Below the pieces are notes generated by a model that saw only the letters and a list, made by a program, of their open reading frames with translations, ran no database searches and was not told where the DNA came from. Positions 12,574 to 20,943 of a stretch of DNA of 54,077 nt are shown here, piece by piece. The position numbers and the translations under genes are program-made. Each line of letters begins with the position of its first letter. Position 1 is the first letter of the stretch. The DNA comes from a virus: the IMG/VR virus record IMGVR_UViG_3300042288_001682, positions 1-54,077 of that record. One strand, 5' to 3'.

Positions 12574-13672
12574 ATGAAAAAAAACACTATATCAAAAAGG
12601 TAAAAAAGGCGAAATTAGGGAGTGGTCTGTTTGGACTGAAGGGGATAAGGTCTTCTCTGAGTTTGGATTAGTTGGTGGTAAGTTACAGGTAACTAGTTAT
12701 GTATGTGCCGCCAAAAATGAGGGTAAGACAAACGAAACGACACCTGAACAACAAGCAATTTTAGAGGCAGAAGCTCTTTATATTCACAAACTAGATAGAA
12801 AATACTCTAAAACTATTGAGGAAACAGAGGAAATTTCTAGATTACCAATGCTTGCCCATAGTTATGATAAAAGTAAACATGATGTTACTGGGTGGTATGT
12901 ACAACCTAAACTAGATGGTGTAAGGTGCATAGCTATGTGGGAAGATGATAATGTTGTACTCCTTTCTAGACAAGGAAAAGTGTATAATGTCCCCCATATT
13001 AGTAAAGAATTGGAGTCTTTCCTACCTAAAGATACTATATTTGATGGTGAACTTTATATTCATGGTAGTTCCTTAGAATCCACTATTTCTCTAGTTAAGA
13101 AATACAAGCCAGAATCAATTAACTTAGAATACCATGTATATGATGCACCATTAGTTATGGGTGCCGAGAATTTACCGTTTAAAGAACGTTATTTAACCTA
13201 TGTTGCACTTATTGTTGTCCACACAGAGACTTATAAAACCAATCCAAAGGTTATTGGAGTACTTTCAAAAATAACAAAAACAGGTCAGGAACAGGAAACT
13301 TGTTTTGGAGAGAATTTAGAGGCAGGATATGAGGGAAGCATACTTAGAAACCCAGAATCAGCATATGTTTGGAAACATAGGTCTAAAGACCTGCTAAAAG
13401 TAAAGCAATTTGTTGACGAAGAGTTTGAAGTTATTGGGTATAAAGAAGGCATTGGTAGGATGAAGGGTGCAATTATCTTTACTTGTAAGAATAATACTAA
13501 CCCTGACCAAACATTTGATGTACTACCTAAAACAACTATGGAAAACAGAGCAAAGATGTTTGAAAATGGTGATTCTTATATTGGTAAGAAATACACTGTA
13601 AAATTCTTTGACAGGACTGATGATGGACTACCTAGATTTCCAATTGGGTTAGCTTTCAGAGAGGATATTTAA
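12574..13672 (+). CDS. ATP-dependent DNA ligase with WGR domain, frameshifted at A8
   Basis: The uninterrupted frame from 12,578 encodes a WGR-like N-terminal domain (TLYQKGKKGEIREWSVW; FGLVGGKLQ) and then the ligase core. The core has motif I KLDGVR with the AMP-accepting Lys, motif III FDGELYIHG, motif IV YEGSILRN, motif V LLKVKQF and an OB-fold tail. It would seal nicks in phage DNA. No ATG, GTG or TTG occurs in this frame before 12,848, which would delete the WGR domain. The promoter-proximal ATG at 12,574 is in another frame: with eight A residues it reads MKKNTISKR-stop, with seven it joins the ligase exactly. Transcript slippage on A8, or a one-base sequence error, is likely. The full product would be about 365 aa. 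Confidence 0.8.
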
Positions 13673-13680
13673 CAATTTGA

Positions 13681-13757
13681 GCTTGGGTAGCATAGCGATC
13701 TAATGCACTTACCTTGTAAGTAAGACATCGTGGGTTTGAATCCCACCCCGAGCTCCA
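13681..13757 (+). tRNA. tRNA-Thr(UGU)
   Basis: GCTTGGG pairs with CCCGAGC. The anticodon stem CTTAC/GTAAG encloses CTTGTAA with anticodon TGT. The T-arm is GTGGG-TTTGAAT-CCCAC and the end is TCCA. Confidence 0.9.
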
Positions 13758-13773
13758 TTTTAAGAAACAATTT

Positions 13774-13859
13774 GTCACTACTGACGACAGTGGGATGTCG
13801 GAGCGGTTGTAGCCCGCTTGCCTTACGGATAAGGGGTTCGAATCCTCATAGTGGCACCA
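13774..13859 (+). tRNA. tRNA-Tyr(GUA), class II
   Basis: GTCACTA pairs with TAGTGGC. The D-stem is GAC/GTC around a loop with GGG. A perfect 5-bp anticodon stem AGCGG/CCGCT encloses TTGTAGC with anticodon GTA. A long variable region and the T-loop TTCGAAT follow, and the end is ACCA. The long variable arm agrees with bacterial tRNA-Tyr. A first reading as Val(UAC) left no room for a variable arm and was dropped. Confidence 0.75.
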
Positions 13860-13866
13860 TTTTTAT

Positions 13867-14316
13867 ATGACAAGAATAAAAACAAACAAAACCATTGCTA
13901 TATTTGACTATATTTCTAAGAAGATACCTGATTTATACCCTGAAACAACAGCAAAGATACTTTATTGTTTAGATAAGAAAGCGATAACTGAAAGGAATAT
14001 TCCTGTTACACATGCTAATTTTATTGTTAAAGAGAATACTCTATCATTCTTAGAATATGAAAAACTTTTATCCACATACTTCAAAAAACAAAAAGCAGGA
14101 TTTAAAGGAAACATAAAAGACTTCCTTTCAGAAAACGAAGAAACATTTCTAGAAGAAACACTAAAAGAATATGAGAATTTTCAAGTAAATTTAAAAGATG
14201 GTTTGATAACTTTTAAAGACTTTTTAAGTGATTTAAATTTAACAGAAAAAGAGCTCTATGATAGGTATGAGGATCATTTAGATAATGATTTTTATAAAGA
14301 AGAGACAACAGAGTAA
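13867..14316 (+). CDS. Hypothetical helical protein within tRNA array
   Basis: This 149-aa, strongly charged protein begins MTRIKTNKTIAIFDYISKKI. It is predicted to be mostly helical, with many Lys and Glu residues and a very acidic C-terminus (YEDHLDNDFYKEETTE). It has no signal peptide, no membrane helix and no motif that I recognise. It lies between tRNA-Tyr and tRNA-Ser, 7 and 3 nt away, so it is probably co-transcribed with them. Confidence 0.6.
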   Translation: MTRIKTNKTIAIFDYISKKIPDLYPETTAKILYCLDKKAITERNIPVTHANFIVKENTLSFLEYEKLLSTYFKKQKAGFKGNIKDFLSENEETFLEETLKEYENFQVNLKDGLITFKDFLSDLNLTEKELYDRYEDHLDNDFYKEETTE

Positions 14317-14319
14317 TTT

Positions 14320-14407
14320 GGAGAGTTGGCAGAGTGGTTTATAGCGGTTCCCTGCTAAGGAATCGGGGTGAAAGCCCCCACAGGTTCAAATCCTGTACTC
14401 TCCTCCA
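14320..14407 (+). tRNA. tRNA-Ser(GCU)
   Basis: GGAGAGT pairs with ACTCTCC. The anticodon stem GTTCC/GGAAT encloses CTGCTAA with anticodon GCT. A long variable arm (CGGGGTGAAAGCCCCC) marks a class II tRNA, and TCCA is encoded. Confidence 0.93.
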
Positions 14408-14413
14408 TTTTAA

Positions 14414-14501
14414 GGAAAAGTGCTAGAGCGGTTAATTAGGCTTGCCTTGAAAGCAAGAGGGCTGAAAGGTCTCAAGGGTTCGAATCCCTTCTTTTCCTCC
14501 A
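14414..14501 (+). tRNA. tRNA-Ser(UGA)
   Basis: GGAAAAG pairs with CTTTTCC. The anticodon stem CTTGC/GCAAG encloses CTTGAAA with anticodon TGA. It has a long variable arm and an encoded CCA. Confidence 0.93.
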
Positions 14502-14508
14502 TATTTAA

Positions 14509-14586
14509 GGGTGGTTAGCATATCTGGGTTATTGCAATAGACTGTTAATCTATATTAGAAAAGTTCGATTCTTTTACCACCCTCCA
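14509..14586 (+). tRNA. tRNA-Asn(GUU)
   Basis: GGGTGGT pairs with ACCACCC. The anticodon stem ATAGA/TCTAT encloses CTGTTAA with anticodon GTT. The T-arm is AAAAG-TTCGATT-CTTTT and the end is TCCA. Confidence 0.92.
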
Positions 14587-14589
14587 AAT

Positions 14590-14663
14590 GCGAAATTGAT
14601 GTAATGGTAGCATCCCAGTTTTCCAAACTGTTCGTAAGAGTTCGAATCTCTTATTTCGCTCCA
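14590..14663 (+). tRNA. tRNA-Gly(UCC)
   Basis: GCGAAAT pairs with ATTTCGC. The loop TTTCCAA carries TCC. The T-arm is AAGAG-TTCGAAT-CTCTT and the end is TCCA. Confidence 0.92.
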
Positions 14664-14669
14664 ATTTAT

Positions 14670-14745
14670 GCGCGATTAGTGTTCTGGTGAACACGCTATC
14701 TTTACAAGCTAGTTTAGCTGAGTTCAATTCTCAGATCGCGTACCA
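14670..14745 (+). tRNA. tRNA-Val(UAC)
   Basis: GCGCGAT pairs with ATCGCGT. The loop TTTACAA carries TAC, in a stem CTATC/GCTAG with one T-C mismatch. The T-arm is CTGAG-TTCAATT-CTCAG and the end is ACCA. It is the last tRNA of the array. Confidence 0.85.
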
Positions 14746-14752
14746 ATTTATG

Positions 14753-14782
14753 CCCCATAGTTGTACAACTATGGGGTTTTTT
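14753..14782 (+). terminator. Rho-independent terminator ending the tRNA array
   Basis: A perfect 24-nt palindrome (arms CCCCATAGTTGT and ACAACTATGGGG) is followed by TTTTTT. It lies 7 nt after tRNA-Val. Confidence 0.92.
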
Positions 14783-14808
14783 GTTCTCTATTAGATGTAG
14801 GGGTTAAT

Positions 14809-15018
14809 ATGATTTTTGATGGGAAGAAAACAATACTGAATGCCAACAATGGTGTTAGATATGATTTAGGTATACATAAGTTACCTATGGATAGCGTATT
14901 TGGGGAACAGTCATTTTCTTTCCCCTCTTTAGGAGTTACCAGTTTCTTAGCTGTAACAGCAAGTGCTTCTGGTTTTATTAGATTGGGGTATCAAACAGAC
15001 CCTGCGGCGGGGTATTAA
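14809..15018 (+). CDS. Small hypothetical protein, possibly virion
   Basis: The ATG at 14809 gives 69 aa (MIFDGKKTILNANNGVRYDL) and follows TAGGGGTTAAT, a weak ribosome site; an upstream alternative start would lie inside the terminator. The sequence is beta-rich, with Gly, Ser, Ala and Phe residues as in small capsid or tail accessory proteins (FPSLGVTSFLAVTASASGFI). It is followed after 4 nt by the dockerin-like gene and is probably in the same transcript. Confidence 0.55.
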   Translation: MIFDGKKTILNANNGVRYDLGIHKLPMDSVFGEQSFSFPSLGVTSFLAVTASASGFIRLGYQTDPAAGY

Positions 15019-15022
15019 ATAA

Positions 15023-15682
15023 ATGAATTTAGATGGAAACCAACCAATAAAGAATAAAAGAACAACAAGTGCTGATGGTATTGCTTATGATGTTTTAAAC
15101 CTAAAATTTCTAGGTGATAGTAAGATACACGAAGCTTTTCCAGGTGCTAACCTACCTGTTACTGGGTTTGTAGCTAGTTCAACTGGTGCTCTTAATGTTA
15201 CCAAGTATATTAGCGGAACAGTAACTCACGAAGGTGTTGCTAATAGTGAAGGTCTACCTCTTACTATTGAGTTCTGGAGGGGTCTTAATTATTTTGGGAA
15301 GATTAACGTTACTTTAGGTAGTGCTGGAGTATTTTCTACCTCTACAACTGTGCCTCATGGGTCTTACAAACTAATCCTAAAATCAGGTGCTCCATTCTTA
15401 AACAAAGCTGTGTCTAATGTTAGTATTAGTGCAACTTCCGCAACAGGTGTGACTGGGTTATTATTTACAGGTGATGTAAATGGCGACGGTATTGTAGGTG
15501 AATTTGAGCTAGCTGGAAATCTTGAATTCAATGGAAAAACCAGTGGTGATGGTGATTGGAATACTGTTATAACAACTGGAGCATTTAAAGGGTACAAACC
15601 ATCACAATTTGATGTTGATGGGGATGGAGAAATTGGTCCTGGCGACATGGATAACACAGGACGAGTTCACGATACACCATAA
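15023..15682 (+). CDS. Virion-like protein with C-terminal dockerin-like calcium-binding repeats
   Basis: In this 219-aa protein, residues about 45-150 look like a beta-sandwich (VTGFVASSTGALNVTKY; LPLTIEFWRGL; GSYKLILKSG). The C-terminal part carries two dockerin/EF-hand-like loops: GDVNGDGIVGEFELAG near residue 153 and DVDGDGEIGPGDMDN near residue 200. In cellular dockerins such paired loops bind Ca2+ and dock onto cohesins; here they may stabilise or attach a decoration or fibre protein. The gene is convergent with the 1,309-aa gene and separated from it by a bidirectional terminator. Confidence 0.65.
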   Translation: MNLDGNQPIKNKRTTSADGIAYDVLNLKFLGDSKIHEAFPGANLPVTGFVASSTGALNVTKYISGTVTHEGVANSEGLPLTIEFWRGLNYFGKINVTLGSAGVFSTSTTVPHGSYKLILKSGAPFLNKAVSNVSISATSATGVTGLLFTGDVNGDGIVGEFELAGNLEFNGKTSGDGDWNTVITTGAFKGYKPSQFDVDGDGEIGPGDMDNTGRVHDTP

Positions 15683-15703
15683 TTTTCAATAAAATAAACT
15701 AGA

Positions 15704-15730
15704 ATAGGTTACCCAATGGGTAACCTATTT
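15704..15730. terminator. Bidirectional terminator between convergent genes
   Basis: AATAGGTTACCC and GGGTAACCTATT pair around a short loop. T residues follow on the plus strand, and on the minus strand a TTCTAGTTTATTTTATTG tail follows the stem. It serves both the dockerin-like gene and the long leftward gene. Confidence 0.85.
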
Positions 15731-18700
15731 TTATAAATAATCTTCCAGTGAATCTTGTAAAGCTTTTCCTATACCAAGCATCTTCTTTGAATTGATAAGT
15801 AACTCTTCTGCTGTCATATGTTGTACAACCCCTGTTTCTAGGGCATTAACAGCTATTTTCTGGCTTGCATACGAAACTGCCATATGCATACCAAGCTGAA
15901 CACCCAATCCTACAAGCCCTGAACCTGTCTCATTATCAAGGGCATTAGCTATCCTACCAATAAGTTTGTTCTTGCTTTGTGATTCAATGATAAGTTCTGC
16001 CGCTTTCTGGTCTCTATATATGTCTCCCCAGTTACCAGCAGCAACAAAGTTATCAGTTTCAAATATGCTAGTTTTAAAATGTTGGCTTACACCCTCATGT
16101 CTAAAAGCAACTGCTTGTTGTGCTCTCTCTAACGGATCTATAAAACCTGTTTTAATTTTTGCCAGGAATTCTTCTTGGTTACCACCATGTTTTGCGTATA
16201 TCTCATCAAAATTAATAAATCCATTTTTAGCTGATGCTTGGAATTCTGGTCCAAGGTCTTCCACAGATAACCTACCCTCATTAACAGCAGTTTGAATAAC
16301 TTCTTGGTATCTTGCAATTTCATTTGACCTTGATCTTGCTTGGTTTATGTGCATTAAGATGTCAATCTCTTTTCCATCTTCATCTTGAATACTATCAACA
16401 ACACTCACAACTCCCTTATCACCCAATAGTGAAACTAGTTTAAAGTTTTTAGAGATTACCCTGTCAAGACCTTCATCAGTAGTAACATACTGTCTTTTAC
16501 CGTTGCTATCATCGTATCTATAAAGATTTTTAAATTCTTCTGTGAGCTTTCTCCTCATTTCCTTAAGCTCTGTTGGTGTTAGTCGTCTATCCGTACTATT
16601 TACTCTAGCTTCTCCAACTCCAAACTCTACAAATGAAGCTAATGCCGATTCAAAATCATCTGCACCAATAGTTGGACCAACTCGTAACTGAGCCTTAATC
16701 TTTGCCGCCGCCCTATTACTAAATTGTTTTGAAATTAAGATTAAACCTTCATCTGCCCTTTTTAGACCTAAAGACGCACTAGGATTAATCATATTAAAAT
16801 ATTCTTCTGATATTTCAGTTTCAGCTAATGCAACCCTGACCTTACCTAATGCGGTTCCACCAATTGTTTGTCTTTGAATATCAGACATTCTTTTAGCTAA
16901 GTCTCTTGGCATAAAGTAGTTCTTATTTGTACCTACTGGGGTAATTTCACCTGCCCTCTCCCCCATAGTCATTAATAAATACCTATCGCTTTCTGAACCA
17001 GTATTTTTTCTATTAAAACCACCAAACTTTTTAAAGGCTTCCATCATTATGTTTGCCTTATGCTCGGATTTCATGCCAAGATGTTCAGTATCAATACCCA
17101 ACGTACTTGACATAGCACTTATTGTAAGAGAATCAATACCATCATCTGCTACACCTTTTAATTGAATCCCATTCTCACCCCACCCATAGTTTTCAATCCT
17201 AGCATCAATATTATTACGACCACCAACAGCAGCAACAATGTCTCTTAGGTGTCCTTGTACTGCCGTCATTAGGTCTCTTCTATGTGTAAGGTCATATCTT
17301 CTAATAATTTCTTTATGGGTTCTTGATACTTCTTCCTTATTAGTGCTACTTAATCTATTAATAAGGTCTTGGATAATTGGTGTATCATCTTGAGTTGGTG
17401 CTTGATGAACTCCCTGATACGCTTCAAAAATCTTTTTTCTGAAGCCATCATTATCATACATTAATTTGTTTTTTATATCACTAGCACTAAAACTACCTTG
17501 CTCTGGAGCTTCTAGAAACCCTCTAGAACCAGCAAATCTACTATCTTGAAGCCTTCTTTCTAGTTCTAATGCAAGGTATTGTTCTCTGTTAAGCATTGTC
17601 ATTTTGCTGCCTTGCATAGCTGCAACATTGCCCATAACTGATACACCAATAATATCATCCTTTGAAGGTCCTACTAAGTTACCATTAATATCCCTGATTA
17701 GAATTGCAAGCGGTGAAGCTGTATAGTCAACACCCCTGTTTTTTCTAATACCAGCAAACCCAAAAAGCTCCTGAGTTTCAACAATATGCTCCTTTTGTAA
17801 TCTAGCTAATGTAGTTTTTTTATACTGTCCGTCTTCATATTTAAAGAACGCACCAACTGGTTTTGCCTTCTTATTTGCCATGAGTTGGGCAATAGTTTTC
17901 TCCCTTTCAGAATAAGGGACATCATTTAAAAACATAGCGTCTACAAATTTATCAACAAACTCACCATCTTCTTGTCCAAGTAATTCGGATATGAGATCAT
18001 CATGTTCTTGTGGTTTTAATTTATGGAGGTTTTTTAGTTTATTGATAAATGGATTACCATCTACATATCTTCTATAAGTATCCTTAACTCCATCCTGTAC
18101 TTCTTGAACTTTATTTGTAGTTCTGGTAGTCTTCATACCACCTTCAATCTCAAATATATAGTTAGGATTAGCTAATGGTCCTTTACCTATCCAGTCAATA
18201 TTATCTAGTTGACCATTACTCATAAAAGGATTTGCTGGATCATTAGTTCTTAGTGTTTGGTGGTACTCACCCAAGAACCTATCTGAAACACCTCTAGTAA
18301 GAGTACTACTAACTAATTGATCATGCAGTAATTGGTTTGTTTCTGGGGTTAAATTATCAGCGTCATCTAAGTTAATAGTTGTTAAGCGGTTTAGGAAACC
18401 TTCAAAATTATCTCCATATAATTCTGATTTTTGTTTTTTACCAATTATTTTTGTTCCTAGAATAGTTTGATCTCCTGTTCTTGAAGTTCTAAGATATTCA
18501 GCAATCTGTTCTTGTTGTTCAAGAAGCATTTGCTTGTATAAACTTGGATTTGCTCTTCTTACGTAATGTAAAGCCCTAATGTTTTCAATATTTGCTTGTG
18601 CCTGGTACAGGTTTGTATCAAGCCCAACAGTATTGGCTTTAAAGGATTTTTCTGCTAATGTTTCTCGTAGAGAATCAATGTCTCTGATTCGTGAAAACCC

Positions 18701-19660
18701 TTCTCTAGCTTCTGGTTTTTCATAGGCACGTAAAAAATCACCTAAAACAGAATATTTTCTGTTTCTCATTTCTCCAGAAAACGCTGCTTTTATTTCTCCT
18801 TTGTTTGTTTGAACACCTAAATCAGAGTAGTTTAATCCAGCAAACGTTCCAAAAGGTTTGCCTTTATTAAACTTTATATCACTTTCATAATCAATATTTC
18901 TAAATCTGGGGGTTTTTTGGGTAAGAGGTTCTTTATACGGAATCATAAATTCCGAAGTTATTTTACCAGTTACAGGGTCTCGTTTTCTGGCTACCATAGA
19001 TGTAACCATGTCTCCGTCAAAGTCCATAACCATTGATCCTGCAAGAATATCATTCATATGCAGTAAGTTATGTCCAGATTTTGTTGTTTCTAGGTGGTAA
19101 TACGCTGTTTGGCTAGTATCAACATTATACTCTCCAAACTTTCCAAATGGGTTTTTACCTTGTCCAGCAAGATACTTTTTATGTGCTTCAAGGGTTGATT
19201 CGTGTAGGGGAATACCAGTAGTGCTTCCAACAAGTTTTGCTTTAATAATCTCTATTTCATACCCTTGTTTTGCATACGTTTTTTCAACAAAGGAAGATAA
19301 ACCTCTTCCAATATCAATATTTGCGGCTGCTTCCATGTTTAAGAAAGCAGTCTTTTCAAAGTAACTCTGTGTTCTAGGAGAGGTTAAGTGGTTTGCTATT
19401 TGTTTAGCTAAAAACTTTCTTTCCTCATCACTTGCACTTTTCCTTGAATTTTGAAGGTCAAGTAATCTTTTAAGTTCAGCTATAGCTTCTGGAGGTTTGC
19501 CGTCATTTCCGTTTCTGAAAATAATAGTAGTTGGTTGAGTTAGACCACCCATTGCTGGCAGTTCAAGAGATCGTAACCCACCTTTGTTATAGTTATAATC
19601 ACCTAACTCATAACCATTATCTTCCTGTTTATTCTTTAAACCTTCGTCAAATATACTCAT
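15731..19660 (-). CDS. 1,309-aa protein with DFDGD motif; candidate single-chain RNA polymerase-like protein
   Basis: This is the only long leftward gene of the window. Residues 213-217 read DFDGD inside ILAGSMVMDFDGDMVTSMV. The DxDGD loop is the metal-binding hallmark of double-psi beta-barrel polymerases (bacterial beta-prime NADFDGD, YonO, QDE-1, crAss-like phage enzymes). The rest is mixed alpha/beta and charged; near the C-terminus is a mildly hydrophobic stretch (GLVGLGVQLGMHMAVSYASQ) that could touch a membrane. No other polymerase motif could be proven by eye. Position between the tRNA array and packaging genes and its own divergent promoter would suit a virion-packaged or middle-stage enzyme. 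It could also be an unrelated large virion protein. Confidence 0.6.
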   Translation of the reverse strand: MSIFDEGLKNKQEDNGYELGDYNYNKGGLRSLELPAMGGLTQPTTIIFRNGNDGKPPEAIAELKRLLDLQNSRKSASDEERKFLAKQIANHLTSPRTQSYFEKTAFLNMEAAANIDIGRGLSSFVEKTYAKQGYEIEIIKAKLVGSTTGIPLHESTLEAHKKYLAGQGKNPFGKFGEYNVDTSQTAYYHLETTKSGHNLLHMNDILAGSMVMDFDGDMVTSMVARKRDPVTGKITSEFMIPYKEPLTQKTPRFRNIDYESDIKFNKGKPFGTFAGLNYSDLGVQTNKGEIKAAFSGEMRNRKYSVLGDFLRAYEKPEAREGFSRIRDIDSLRETLAEKSFKANTVGLDTNLYQAQANIENIRALHYVRRANPSLYKQMLLEQQEQIAEYLRTSRTGDQTILGTKIIGKKQKSELYGDNFEGFLNRLTTINLDDADNLTPETNQLLHDQLVSSTLTRGVSDRFLGEYHQTLRTNDPANPFMSNGQLDNIDWIGKGPLANPNYIFEIEGGMKTTRTTNKVQEVQDGVKDTYRRYVDGNPFINKLKNLHKLKPQEHDDLISELLGQEDGEFVDKFVDAMFLNDVPYSEREKTIAQLMANKKAKPVGAFFKYEDGQYKKTTLARLQKEHIVETQELFGFAGIRKNRGVDYTASPLAILIRDINGNLVGPSKDDIIGVSVMGNVAAMQGSKMTMLNREQYLALELERRLQDSRFAGSRGFLEAPEQGSFSASDIKNKLMYDNDGFRKKIFEAYQGVHQAPTQDDTPIIQDLINRLSSTNKEEVSRTHKEIIRRYDLTHRRDLMTAVQGHLRDIVAAVGGRNNIDARIENYGWGENGIQLKGVADDGIDSLTISAMSSTLGIDTEHLGMKSEHKANIMMEAFKKFGGFNRKNTGSESDRYLLMTMGERAGEITPVGTNKNYFMPRDLAKRMSDIQRQTIGGTALGKVRVALAETEISEEYFNMINPSASLGLKRADEGLILISKQFSNRAAAKIKAQLRVGPTIGADDFESALASFVEFGVGEARVNSTDRRLTPTELKEMRRKLTEEFKNLYRYDDSNGKRQYVTTDEGLDRVISKNFKLVSLLGDKGVVSVVDSIQDEDGKEIDILMHINQARSRSNEIARYQEVIQTAVNEGRLSVEDLGPEFQASAKNGFINFDEIYAKHGGNQEEFLAKIKTGFIDPLERAQQAVAFRHEGVSQHFKTSIFETDNFVAAGNWGDIYRDQKAAELIIESQSKNKLIGRIANALDNETGSGLVGLGVQLGMHMAVSYASQKIAVNALETGVVQHMTAEELLINSKKMLGIGKALQDSLEDYL

Positions 19661-19760
19661 TTATTACTACTAACCAAATAGAAGTCTCTATTTAAGTACA
19701 AAAGTAATAAATTAATAAAATAATTGTAATATTACACTAATTACTGTTATTGAGGAAGTT
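19661..19760. promoter_or_regulatory. Divergent promoter region
   Basis: An AT-rich 100-nt spacer separates the leftward 1,309-aa gene from the rightward packaging and structural genes. It contains TAATAAATTAATAAAATAATTG and TAATATTAC tracts but no clear -35/-10 pair. GAGGA lies three bases before the ATG at 19761 and decides that start. Confidence 0.45.
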
Positions 19761-20195
19761 ATGAAAATGCACACAGATTTTACAGTACCAAAAACCGAGT
19801 ATGATTATATTGATGTTTTACCTGTCTTTTGCTTGGTACTTAACCCAGAAGCAGGATTTGCTAAATCAACAAATCTAACATCTAGCTTTAAACTTAATGT
19901 TTTTAGTGATGATGATTTCCTTAATGATTGTACTGAGGAAAAGAATATATTAACGTCTGAGTATTATGATGTAATATATTTAAGAGATACAAGATTAAGA
20001 AATATTACTAAAAAAGAGTGGGATACTAATTATGGTGCCAAGAATGTAAGTCAATATAAGAACTTACACCACTTAAAAAATAAGAAAAGAATTTTGGATG
20101 ATGAAATTGTTAAAGTAATTTGTCTAAAAAAGATTAGCTATGATTTAAACGATTTAAATCATGGGTATAAAAATCCTAAAAAATATGGAAGATAA
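19761..20195 (+). CDS. Hypothetical protein upstream of terminase genes
   Basis: The 144-aa protein begins MKMHTDFTVPKTEYDYIDV and is preceded by GAGGA. It has an N-terminal mixed region with hydrophobic strands (VLPVFCLVLNPEAGF) and a basic C-terminal helix region (NLHHLKNKKRILDDEIVKV) ending in a Lys/Gly-rich tail. The basic end might contact DNA, but no HTH motif is clear. It overlaps the next gene and opens the rightward structural operon. Confidence 0.55.
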   Translation: MKMHTDFTVPKTEYDYIDVLPVFCLVLNPEAGFAKSTNLTSSFKLNVFSDDDFLNDCTEEKNILTSEYYDVIYLRDTRLRNITKKEWDTNYGAKNVSQYKNLHHLKNKKRILDDEIVKVICLKKISYDLNDLNHGYKNPKKYGR

Positions 20196-20943
20196 TAATA
20201 TAGTACAACATGAAGGCGAGTTTCACTTACCTTCAAAAGACAGCATAAAGAGTGAGGCTACTAAGTTTAGTATTGTAGCTCCAATAACTGAAGATGAATT
20301 TGATGATTCTTTGTGGAATCTTGCAACTTTTATGTTGTTCAATACTAAATGGGACCCATCAAATAAGGTAAAAATCCCTAAAAAACTTCCTGTTATTAGT
20401 GACATGCCTATGATTTGTAATACAAAGAAGTGTCACTATGCTTCTGTGTGTCCTACCTTAAAAGCAATGGACCCTTCAAATTACCATATCTTAGAAGGGA
20501 CAAGATGCAGAGAAGAAAAGTATCTTGGAATCCAACACTTTACAACATTAGTTAAAGACCTTAATATTGAACCTGGTCAAGCTGTTGATATTCTAGACGT
20601 TGCTAACCTTGTCAGACTCTATATATATAGGAGAAGGATTGATTGGGACATTGCTGTAGAGGGTATGACTATTGAAGCTGTTAACGCTATTGACCATAAA
20701 ACTAAAAAAGCTTTTGGTGAAATGAAAGAGCACCCCCTATTAAAAGTAGCTAATGCTATTGATAAGCAGATTGATTCTACTAAGAAAAGTTTAATTGCTT
20801 CTAGAAAGGATAGGTTAACTATGGCGGCACAGTTTGGTGGGGATAAAGAACAACTCAAAAAACTATTTACTTCACAGTTGTTTGGAGAAGAACCACAATC
20901 CCTAGAACCACCAAAAGAAGGTGATAATAATGAGTTTATTTAG
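20185..20943 (+). CDS. Putative terminase small subunit
   Basis: The ATG at 20185 gives 252 aa; an in-frame ATG at 20161 would overlap the previous gene by 35 nt. Four cysteines (CNTKKCHYASVC, then TRCREE) lie in the first half, where they could bind a metal. The C-terminal half is helical and basic (LLKVANAIDKQIDSTKK; ASRKDRLTMAAQFGG), a pattern seen in phage small terminases and packaging adaptors. Position just upstream of the large terminase supports this. Small terminases select phage DNA for packaging. The call rests on context more than on motif. Confidence 0.5.
   Translation: MEDNNIVQHEGEFHLPSKDSIKSEATKFSIVAPITEDEFDDSLWNLATFMLFNTKWDPSNKVKIPKKLPVISDMPMICNTKKCHYASVCPTLKAMDPSNYHILEGTRCREEKYLGIQHFTTLVKDLNIEPGQAVDILDVANLVRLYIYRRRIDWDIAVEGMTIEAVNAIDHKTKKAFGEMKEHPLLKVANAIDKQIDSTKKSLIASRKDRLTMAAQFGGDKEQLKKLFTSQLFGEEPQSLEPPKEGDNNEFI

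Noticed and set aside
13774-13859. Reading this tRNA as Val(UAC) with a broken variable arm
   Set aside because: A class II tRNA-Tyr fold with a perfect 5-bp anticodon stem and GTA explains all arms.
14761-14808. Upstream in-frame extension of the 69-aa gene at 14809
   Set aside because: The extension lies within the terminator that ends the tRNA array; the ATG at 14809 has a better leader.
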